From: Streptomyces sp. NBC_00490
GTDB lineage: Bacteria; Actinomycetota; Actinomycetes; Streptomycetales; Streptomycetaceae
DNA length: 64,000 bases
Reading direction: 5' to 3'
NCBI RefSeq assembly: GCF_036013645.1
Contig: NZ_CP107869.1
Span: forward strand, 4,402,001-4,466,000
Shown piece after piece: positions 54,949 to 64,000 of this stretch (positions within the stretch are counted from its first letter, which is position 1; each line of letters starts with the position of its first letter). Both the position numbers and the translations under genes were made by a program. Under the pieces are notes generated by a model. The model was not told where the DNA came from and did not search any database. It saw only the letters and a list, made by a program, of their open reading frames with translations.

Positions 54949-55265
54949 GGCTGCCGCTTTCGTGGTCGGGGGCGGGGTCGCAGTGCTCCGCGGGGGCCTC
55001 GGTGAGGGCCTTCAGGATACGTGCGGGCGTCCCCTTTCGAGTCCCTGCCTCTACGTCCGCAGGCGTCCACCCCGGTACGGAAACTCACCCGGTGCGCCCC
55101 CGCGGTCACGGCCTTCGGCCCGCCTCGGTCACTCGGATAAGTGAACGTTCCGGCCGCTCGACCCGGCCCCCGCCTTCCTTGCCGCGGCCGCCCGCGGCCC
55201 CGTACAAGATCCCCAACACAAAGTTACCGCCCGGTACAACGCCGGGCCCACCGAACGGGGACCCC
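54949..55265. other. Gap before the Rv3235-family gene
   Basis: 317 bp containing the divergent promoters of the DUF6912-like gene and the Rv3235-family gene. No gene, hairpin or clear hexamers seen. Confidence 0.5.
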
Positions 55266-55883
55266 ATGAACAAGGTCATGACCAGGGCACAGAACCGTCC
55301 GGGCACCCGCCCCCGGGCCGCCGTGACGCACGCCGCCCGGGCACCACCCCGCCCCGCACCCCGACCGGCGGCACGCCCCGCACGACCGCGGACGACGGCC
55401 GCCCGCCGGGCTCACGGACCGGCACCGGCCCGCACACCGCCCCTGCCGACAACCGCCCGCCGACGACCCGCTCAGAGGCCCGCGAACGGCCCCTCGGCGC
55501 CCCTGTCGTCCCCTCCCAGGCCCCGCGCAGGCCGATCCTCCAGCCCCGCCCCACCGACCTCTTCGCCGACCTCCTCCTCGCGGTCCTCAGCGGCCAGCGC
55601 CCCGTCCACTCGATGCTCCGGCACACCGTCGGCCAGGCCTACGACGAACTCGCCGTGCTCGCCGAACGCGGTCCCCTCCGCACCCGCGGCACCCGCCCCG
55701 TCATCCGCGACATCGGCTACTACGTGCCCCGCGACGGCGCGGTCGAGGCCTTCGCCCGTATCGGCGCCGGCGACCAGCTCCGCGCGATGGCCTTCCGCCT
55801 GGAACTGGGCCGGGACCGCCGCTGGCGCTGCGCGGCGGTCGAACTGGGCGGCCCCAGGGCCGGCCGCACGGACGAACGCCTGA
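55266..55883 (+). pseudogene. Rv3235-family gene with a disrupted reading frame
   Basis: The natural start appears to be ATG 55266 (MNKVMTRAQNRPGTRP), but the conserved core lies in another frame from about 55550 to 55860: FADLLLAVLSGQRPVHSMLR, then RDIGYYVPRDGAVEAF and RWRCAAVELGG, which match the Rv3235 family upstream of secA as I recall it. That second frame has no ATG, GTG or TTG from its last stop (55142) to ATG 55613, which is inside the core. One missing base in the GC-rich linker (about 55290-55340) would restore it. The core frame also lacks a stop until 56263, running through the secA terminator; the expected TGA (55881-55883) lies in the first frame. Either a true frameshift or assembly error. 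Confidence 0.6.
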
Positions 55884-55904
55884 CACCGCCCGCCGACGAA
55901 CGCG

Positions 55905-55939
55905 GAAGGGCCGGGCCACCCCAGGTGGCCCGGCCCTTC
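55905..55939 (-). terminator. secA terminator
   Basis: GAAGGGCCGGGCCACC (55905-55920) pairs perfectly over 16 bp with GGTGGCCCGGCCCTTC (55924-55939) around a 3-base loop, 14 bases after the secA stop. Confidence 0.92.
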
Positions 55940-55953
55940 ACACCGCTACAGCG

Positions 55954-58791
<2,838 letters not shown>

Positions 58792-59061
58792 GGGGGTAAG
58801 TCTCCTTGCCGGTCGGGCCTGGGACGGTCGTTTTCCATTTGACTTGACTGAGCAACGGCCATCGTATGCGAGGACCCGGCCACGCCGGGAGCCTGCCGAG
58901 GGCGCCGACCGTCCGCTGCTTCAAATCTCCGTCAAAGGGGACAACGGACGGAGGTTGCGGATGGTGCCGCGTCCCTCCGACGTTTTGCGCGAACTGTGAT
59001 CACCCGCTCACACAGAGCAAAAGGATGGCGTCCACGCCCGCACTCCGAGCAGAATCGGCCG

Positions 59062-59655
59062 ATGGAACCCGTCACGCTCACCACCGGCCGCCTGGTTCTG
59101 CGCACCGTCGGTCCCGACGACACCGACGCCGTGCACGCCGCCGCCCAGGACCCCGAGATGCAGCGCTGGCTCTCCCAGTTCCCCTCGCCCTACCTCCACG
59201 AGCACGCGCGCGCCTTCACGGAACAGTTCGCCCCCGACGGCTGGGCCAACGACTCCATGTTCACCTTCGGCGTCTTCCTCCCCACCGGCGAACTCGTCGG
59301 CATGCTCGGCCTCACCATGCGCTCCCTCGGCGTCGCCGAGATCGGCTTCTGGGCCACGAAGGAACACCGCGGCAACGGCTACATCACCGAGGCCACCACC
59401 ACGACCGCCCGCTGGGCCTTCACCGCCCTCTCCATCGACCGCATCGAATGGCGCGCGGAAGTGGGCAACACCCCCTCCCTCGCGGTGGCGGAACACGCCG
59501 GCTTCACCCTCGAAGGCACCCTCCGCGCCGCGATCAACAACAGAGGCGTACGACGCGACTGCTGGGTGGGTTCCCTACTCCCCTCGGACCTGGGCCTGCC
59601 GTCAACGGCGCCTTACCTACCGGCACGACCACACTCCAGCGCCCCCAACACCTGA
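59062..59655 (+). CDS. GNAT family N-acetyltransferase
   Basis: 197 residues. RimJ/RimL-like GNAT: TGRLVLRTVGPDD at the start, the acetyl-CoA loop STKEHRGNGYITEA-like (ATKEHRGNGYITEA) and the C-terminal EHAGFTLEGTLR. It should transfer acetyl from acetyl-CoA to an amine, protein N-terminus or small molecule; the acceptor is not readable. The extra C-terminal tail of about 25 residues is Ser/Pro-rich. ATG at 59062. Confidence 0.9.
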   Translation: MEPVTLTTGRLVLRTVGPDDTDAVHAAAQDPEMQRWLSQFPSPYLHEHARAFTEQFAPDGWANDSMFTFGVFLPTGELVGMLGLTMRSLGVAEIGFWATKEHRGNGYITEATTTTARWAFTALSIDRIEWRAEVGNTPSLAVAEHAGFTLEGTLRAAINNRGVRRDCWVGSLLPSDLGLPSTAPYLPARPHSSAPNT

Positions 59656-59792
59656 CCCCGCCGGGGACTCAGCGCCCCTGGAGGACGGGACGGCGGGGGC
59701 GCAAGCCTCACCGGCACCCCAACACCGCGCACTCCCCGAAGAACCCCGAGGTCATCCCCCGCTGTCAGTCCCACCTCCTATCGTGCGGAAGC

Positions 59793-60965
59793 ATGACGAC
59801 CCCGCGCCCCACCGCAGCGCTCTCCGCAGACGAGGCCCGCCGCATCGCCCTCCACGCCCAGGGCTTCCTCGGCACCCCCAACCGCAAGGCCGGCGTCCGC
59901 GGCATCCTCCGCCACCTCGGCGCGGTCCAACTCGACACCATCTCGGTCCTGGCCCGCTCCCACGAACTCATCCCGTACGCCCGCCTGGGCGCCGTCGGCC
60001 GCAAAACGGTCGAGGACGCCTATTGGACGGACACACACGCCTTCGAGTACTGGTCCCACGCCGCCTGCATCCTCCCCATCGAGGAATGGCCCCACTTCGC
60101 CTTCCGCCGCCGCGCCTACCGCAACCGCCCGCACTGGAACCACACCCTCCCGGACGGCACCTACGACCAGGTCATCAAGCAACTCCGCTCCGAAGGCCCC
60201 CTCACCGCCACGGAGTTGGGCGGCGCGAAGAAGACCAGCGAATGGTGGGACTGGTCCGGCACCAAGGTCGCCGTGGAGCGCGCGCTGATGTACGGCGAGG
60301 TGGTCTGCGTGGAGCGCCGCGGCTGGAAGCGCGTGTACGACCTGGCAGAACGCGCCGTCCCCACGGCCCTGCTGCACGACGACCTGGACGACACCGAGTG
60401 CCTGCGCACCCTCGTCCGCCTCGCCGGCAAGTCCCTCGGCGTCGGCACCCGCGCGGACATCGCCGACTACCACCGCCTCAAGGGCGACCAGGTCGACGCG
60501 GTGATCGACGACTCGGGCCTGGTCCCGGTCACGGTCGAGGGCTGGTCCAAGCCGGCCTGGGCGGACCCCGCGGCCCTGGAGACACCCCCGCGCGGCCGCC
60601 ACCGTACGACGCTCCTGTCGCCCTTCGACTCCCTGATCTGGGAACGCGCGCGCACGGAGCGGATCTTCGGCTTCACCCACCGCCTGGAGGCCTACGTCCC
60701 CAAGCCGAAGCGGGTGTACGGCTACTTCGCGATGCCGGTCCTGGCCGGCGGCCGTCTCGTCGGCCGCGTCGACCCGGCACGCGAGGGCCGCACCCTCGTC
60801 GCCAGGCAGGTCACCCTGGACGGCCCGAAGGCGGTCCCGGCGGTGGCCCAGGCGCTGGTCGAGGCGGCGAGCTGGGTGGACTGCACGGACGTACGCGTCG
60901 AAAGAGTGGACGCACCGGATCTCCGCGATCCCCTGACCAGTGAACTCGCCCGAGCACTGGCTTGA
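59793..60965 (+). CDS. AlkX/YcaQ-type DNA glycosylase (HTH_42 family)
   Basis: 390 residues. Similar along its length to E. coli YcaQ as I recall it: ARRIALHAQGFLG, VQLDTISVLARSHEL, FEYWSHAACILP, LLSPFDSLIWERAR and PKPKRVYGYF. The catalytic-type motif is Q46-L47-D48; a Q-x-D triad marks the AlkX group, which unhooks DNA crosslinks, whereas the AlkZ group has Q-x-Q. It probably repairs interstrand crosslinks or alkylated bases, which is useful to an antibiotic producer. ATG at 59793 has GCGGAAG upstream. It is a single gene, convergent with the response regulator. Confidence 0.88.
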   Translation: MTTPRPTAALSADEARRIALHAQGFLGTPNRKAGVRGILRHLGAVQLDTISVLARSHELIPYARLGAVGRKTVEDAYWTDTHAFEYWSHAACILPIEEWPHFAFRRRAYRNRPHWNHTLPDGTYDQVIKQLRSEGPLTATELGGAKKTSEWWDWSGTKVAVERALMYGEVVCVERRGWKRVYDLAERAVPTALLHDDLDDTECLRTLVRLAGKSLGVGTRADIADYHRLKGDQVDAVIDDSGLVPVTVEGWSKPAWADPAALETPPRGRHRTTLLSPFDSLIWERARTERIFGFTHRLEAYVPKPKRVYGYFAMPVLAGGRLVGRVDPAREGRTLVARQVTLDGPKAVPAVAQALVEAASWVDCTDVRVERVDAPDLRDPLTSELARALA

Positions 60966-60990
60966 CGGAACCGCCGGGCCTCAACGGACC

Positions 60991-61737
60991 TCAGCGGATC
61001 TCGAGGATCTTCTCCCGCATCGCATAGACGACGGCCTCCATCCTGGAGTGCAGCTGCAGCTTCTCCAGGATGTTGCGCACATGGTTCTTCACGGTGTTCT
61101 CGGAGATGAACAACTCCTTGGCGATATCGCGGTTGTTCATACCGGTGGCGACGAGTTTGAGAACCTCGAGCTCCCGGTCCGTCAGCCGCGGCGCGGGCAC
61201 AAGTCGGCGTTCGTCCGTCCGCTGGATCATCGATTTGAACTCGGTGAGCAGTTTCGACGCCATGGACGGGCTGATCTGCGACTGCCCGTCGGCCACCGCG
61301 CGAATGGCGGTGGCCACCTCGTCCGTGGAGATCTCCTTGAGGAGATATCCGGTCGCGCCCGCCTTGATCGCCTCGTAGAGGTCGGCTTCCTCATCGCTGA
61401 TCGTCAACATGATGATCTTGGCGCTGGGTGCCACCTCCTTGATGGAGGTGCACGCCTCGATACCGCCCCGCTTGGGCATCCGTACGTCCATCAGGACGAT
61501 GTCGGGCAGCAGATCGGCGGCCTTGTCGACGGCCTCGGCGCCGTCGCCCGCCTCGCCCACGACCTGGATGTCCTCCTCGGCCGCGAGCACGATCTCGAGT
61601 CCCCGTCGGAAGAGGGCATGGTCGTCGACGACCAGGACACGGATGGGCTCCTTGCGTGGTGAGCCCGCGTCCGATCCCATGCTGACAACGCCGTCGTCGG
61701 CGCCCTCGGCATGCATCGGTCCGAAGCTGTCCGCCAT
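60991..61737 (-). CDS. Orphan NarL/LuxR-type response regulator
   Basis: 248 residues. A 30-residue N-terminal extension precedes the receiver domain (about 32-150) with D38/D39, phosphoacceptor D84 (IVLMDVRMP), T112 and K134. The C-terminal LuxR helix-turn-helix (about 180-245) reads LTDRELEVLKLVATGMNNRDIAKEL. No histidine kinase is adjacent, so it is an orphan. ATG at 61737 is preceded by GGGGGAGGA, a very strong ribosome-binding site. The extension is unusual for the family and acidic. Confidence 0.94.
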   Translation of the reverse strand: MADSFGPMHAEGADDGVVSMGSDAGSPRKEPIRVLVVDDHALFRRGLEIVLAAEEDIQVVGEAGDGAEAVDKAADLLPDIVLMDVRMPKRGGIEACTSIKEVAPSAKIIMLTISDEEADLYEAIKAGATGYLLKEISTDEVATAIRAVADGQSQISPSMASKLLTEFKSMIQRTDERRLVPAPRLTDRELEVLKLVATGMNNRDIAKELFISENTVKNHVRNILEKLQLHSRMEAVVYAMREKILEIR

Positions 61738-61878
61738 CGTTCCTCCCCCTGAAGGCTGTGGCTGGTCATGTGCCATCGCCAACCCAAGGCAACGGCCCAC
61801 CGGTTGGGCCGATGCGGCCATGATTCCATGCCCGGACGACACTGCGGTGACGTAGCCGGGCGTGAAGTGGTCGCACAC

Positions 61879-61917
61879 CGGTGCCCCTGGGGGCGCACAC
61901 GCGCTCCAGGGGCACCG
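61879..61917 (-). terminator. hpf terminator
   Basis: CGGTGCCCCTGG (61879-61890) pairs perfectly with CCAGGGGCACCG (61906-61917) over 12 bp, 23 bases after the hpf stop on the minus strand and before the response-regulator gene. Confidence 0.85.
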
Positions 61918-61940
61918 CTCAGCCGTCAGCCGGGCGCGTG

Positions 61941-62633
61941 TCAGCCACCCAGCGTGCCGCCGGCCGCGGGAGGCGGCGCCTGGGCGACCATGGGGTCCGT
62001 GCTGAGGTGGATGACGCCGTAGTCGTAGGCGTGCCGCCGGTAGACGACACTCGGTTCCTTGGTCTCGGAGTCGACGAACAGGTAGAAGTCGTGCCCGACC
62101 AGCTCCATCTCGTACAGAGCCTGGTCAAGGGTCATTGGGGAGGCGACGTGGGTCTTCTCGCGGACGATGAGGGGGCCTTCGCCCTTCACTTCCAGCGAGC
62201 CGATCTTCTTGGTGGGTACGCCGTCCGGCTCCTGCTCGTGGACCGGGTCGCCGTTTCCGTTGAGCGTCGCCGCGCCCGGGACGTGGTCGGGAACCTCGGC
62301 CGCCGTGAGCCGGCGTGAGCCGCGACGGGAGTAACGCTTGTCGTGCTGCTTGCGCAGCCGGGCGTCGAGCTTTTCCGCCGCCAGGTCGAGCGCCGCGTAC
62401 GGATCACTTGCTGCCGCCTCCGCCCGGATCACCGGACCGCGGGAGCGGAGCGTGATCTCCACTCGGTCACAGCGGTCGGCCTGTCGGGGGTTCGGCTCCT
62501 TGGACACCTCGACGTCGAGGCTGATCACCTTGCCGTCGAGCTTCTGGATCTTCTCCAGCTTCAGCTTCTCGGCCACGTGCTTGCGGAACCGCTCGGGCAC
62601 CTCGGTCTTGCGGCCCTTGACGACGATGTCCAC
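61941..62633 (-). CDS. hpf: Long-form ribosome hibernation promoting factor
   Basis: 230 residues. The N-terminal S30AE domain (about 1-105) binds the 30S decoding centre; VVKGRKTEVPERFRKHVAEKL begins it. The C-terminal domain (about 165-225; PMTLDQALYEMELVGHDFYLF) dimerises two ribosomes into 100S particles, so this is the long, 100S-forming type. GTG at 62633 with GGAG seven bases upstream is preferred. It is followed by a terminator, then the response regulator, on the same strand. Confidence 0.95.
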   Translation of the reverse strand: MDIVVKGRKTEVPERFRKHVAEKLKLEKIQKLDGKVISLDVEVSKEPNPRQADRCDRVEITLRSRGPVIRAEAAASDPYAALDLAAEKLDARLRKQHDKRYSRRGSRRLTAAEVPDHVPGAATLNGNGDPVHEQEPDGVPTKKIGSLEVKGEGPLIVREKTHVASPMTLDQALYEMELVGHDFYLFVDSETKEPSVVYRRHAYDYGVIHLSTDPMVAQAPPPAAGGTLGG

Positions 62634-62944
62634 GCAGAACTCCGTTCCCGGATCACTCCGCGCCACTGGCGGAGCATCTCCCTTTTGCACCAGGTCCCGG
62701 TGAGCCCCGGAACCTCGGACTCGGTGACGTCCACCTCCTCCCCCGTGGGCAGGATCTCCACTCCACCGGGACGGGTGATTGTGAAAAACCCGCGGCACGG
62801 CAATCGGATATGAGAGGTGTGGCCTGGGCCTTTCCTCACAACCGAACATATCTCGCCCGGACGGATGTCGTCACCCTCTACCGCGGCGTACCTCCGTTCA
62901 GGTGAATTGGCCCTCTTATTACCTGCAACGATGCAACTTCGCAG
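62634..62944 (-). promoter_or_regulatory. hpf leader and promoter region
   Basis: 311 bp between hpf and comF. AT-rich spots (GTTTTTCACAATCACCC, about 62770-62790, minus strand) are likely promoter DNA. A minus-strand frame (62561-62839) reading GGVEILPTGEEVDVTES is open across the hpf start; I cannot decide whether it is coding. Confidence 0.4.
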
Positions 62945-64000
62945 TCAGTTCCGGTTTATTTCGAAAGAACTTGGCGATGCCGCGACCACAGCCGCGCAGA
63001 TGACGTCACCGGCACGATAGGTCTGCACCATTCCTGGCCCACCGCCCACGTCTGCCTCCGCCGATCGATTCCTCCGTCCCCCTGTGCCTTCCCGAGCAGC
63101 CGTGCCGTACACAGGTGTTACGGCTGAGCCGTACGCGACCGAGCCACTGGCCCGCCCCCGCGCGACCGCCTCCGCGGCCACAGCCGTCGCCGCCCGCACG
63201 GCACGCGCCGCCTCCGTCAGGGAGGCGCCGGTCGTCATCAGGTCGTCGACGAGCACGACCGGCCCTCCGAGAAGCAACCGCCCACCACCGGGAACGACCT
63301 CGAGCGCACCCGAGAGATTCTCCAGCCGCTCCCGCGAGTCGAGCCCCGACTGATCAGCCACGGCCCGCCGCTGCCGCAACACACCGACCACCCGCGCCGC
63401 CACCCCACCACGCCGCAGCTCCCCCGCCGCCGCCAGCGCGATCCGCCGCGCCGGATCATGCCCCCGAGCCCCCACCACCCGCCGCGCGGACGGCACAGGA
63501 ACAAGCAACACGACCCGGTCCCCCGCTCCTGAACCCCCGACTCCCGCTGCCGCCCCACCCCCGGAACCGCCTCCCGCCGACCCCACCCCAGGCCCCACAG
63601 CAACCCCAGCAAACCCCGCAGCCCCACCCACAGACCCCGCGCCGCCACTCGCTGCTCCCCGACCACCGACCCCCGCCGAACCGCCGCAGCGCTCCGCCCC
63701 GGCGCCCGCAGAACCGCCGCCACGCCCCGCGGCGGCACTCAAGGAATCTCGACCATCCGTCCCCACCAAGCCGCCACCGCACTCCGCGCCGGCAGGCAAG
63801 AAACCTCGACCACCCGCCCCCGCCAGGCCACCACCACGCCCCACCGAGGCACGCTCCGCCCCCCAGCCGACACCTACCGCGAGACCACCCGTCGGCCCCT
63901 CCACGGGCGCCGCCAGCCCCCACCCCTCGGCCCCCGCGACACCTCCAGTCCACCCAGGCCCTACGGACTCCCGACCAGCACCCCCTGTCAGGTCGCCGAA
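62945..64000 (-). CDS. comF: ComF-family phosphoribosyltransferase with a large Gly/Ala-rich expansion (N-terminus off the window)
   Basis: The 3' half encodes a standard ComF/PRTase core: VLLVPVPSARRVV, RGHDPARRIALAA, LRQRRAVADQSGLDSRERL, and the PRPP-binding VVLVDDLMTTGASL (about 63233-63262). Upstream of it, about 160 residues (63520-64000) are almost only Gly, Ala, Ser, Val and Arg, with imperfect repeats, and contain nothing like the usual ComF N-terminal half. The zinc-finger start must lie beyond base 64000. The C-terminus continues 60 or so residues beyond the PRPP loop. From recalled gene order, lpqB-mtrB-mtrA should follow. Confidence 0.8.
   Translation of the reverse strand, partial: FGDLTGGAGRESVGPGWTGGVAGAEGWGLAAPVEGPTGGLAVGVGWGAERASVGRGGGLAGAGGRGFLPAGAECGGGLVGTDGRDSLSAAAGRGGGSAGAGAERCGGSAGVGGRGAASGGAGSVGGAAGFAGVAVGPGVGSAGGGSGGGAAAGVGGSGAGDRVVLLVPVPSARRVVGARGHDPARRIALAAAGELRRGGVAARVVGVLRQRRAVADQSGLDSRERLENLSGALEVVPGGGRLLLGGPVVLVDDLMTTGASLTEAARAVRAATAVAAEAVARGRASGSVAYGSAVTPVYGTAAREGTGGRRNRSAEADVGGGPGMVQTYRAGDVICAAVVAASPSSFEINRN
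63741..63854. repeat. 57-bp imperfect tandem repeat inside comF
   Basis: Two copies start at about 63740 and 63797 (CAAGGAATCTCGACC and CAAGAAACCTCGACC as landmarks), exactly 57 bp or 19 codons apart, so the frame is kept. A more diverged copy starts near 63650. They lie in the Gly/Ala-rich expansion of comF. Confidence 0.7.

Overview
This window is chromosomal DNA from a Streptomyces or very close relative. The evidence is the very high GC with C/G-ending codons, the frequent GTG and TTG starts, and Streptomyces hallmarks: MatA/MatB-type polysaccharide genes, PkaA/PkaB-type kinases, a 1643-residue NAD-glutamate dehydrogenase, an LAETG surface protein and sugar ABC importers without their own ATPase. 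From memory (not checked by search), the backbone gene order matches the S. coelicolor interval from the mat genes through ssrA-smpB, ftsEX, prfB, pkaA/pkaB, galE, gdh and secA to hpf-comF.

Layout. 1-3.0 kb: the 3' part of matB (polysaccharide deacetylase plus family 2 synthase) and matA, on the minus strand. 3.2-5.6 kb: a LysR regulator divergent from an MFS exporter, followed by a large inverted repeat. 5.8-15.2 kb: a glycan-uptake operon with two strong LacI-type operators, a binding lipoprotein, two permeases, a YicI-type GH31 alpha-xylosidase, a LacI repressor and a secreted multidomain GH3 enzyme. 15.3-18.6 kb: a PBP4-type peptidase, a PHB-depolymerase-like esterase and a hypothetical, all on the minus strand. 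18.6-22.6 kb: tmRNA, smpB, an S41 protease and ftsX-ftsE. 22.8-28.3 kb: a small zinc-ribbon membrane protein, the LAETG protein, prfB and two membrane Ser/Thr kinases. 28.6-32.3 kb: an FHA/FtsK-like ATPase divergent from the kinases. 32.5-36.1 kb: a second sugar ABC importer whose first permease carries an inserted extracytoplasmic domain.

36.3-47.4 kb: envelope-polymer genes (GT2-TagF fusion, membrane protein, GT2, galE, TagG/TagH-like exporter, GtrA) interspersed with an ohr/ohrR peroxide pair, an ADP-ribosylglycohydrolase and a TetR regulator with three operator-like repeats. 47.5-52.5 kb: the large glutamate dehydrogenase. 53-55 kb: DJ-1/PfpI, HAD and DUF6912-like genes. 55.3-58.8 kb: an apparently frame-disrupted Rv3235-family gene and secA. 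59-62.6 kb: a GNAT, an AlkX/YcaQ-type DNA glycosylase, an orphan LuxR-type response regulator and hpf. The right end is a partial comF with an unusual Gly/Ala-rich expansion.

Most of the window is Streptomyces core. The parts that most deserve a second look are the LacI-operator glycan operon, the permease with an inserted domain, the FHA/FtsK-like protein with an arginine in its P-loop, the triple repeat upstream of the TagG/TagH exporter, the broken Rv3235-family gene and the comF expansion. I saw no CRISPR array, prophage, insertion sequence or tRNA gene.
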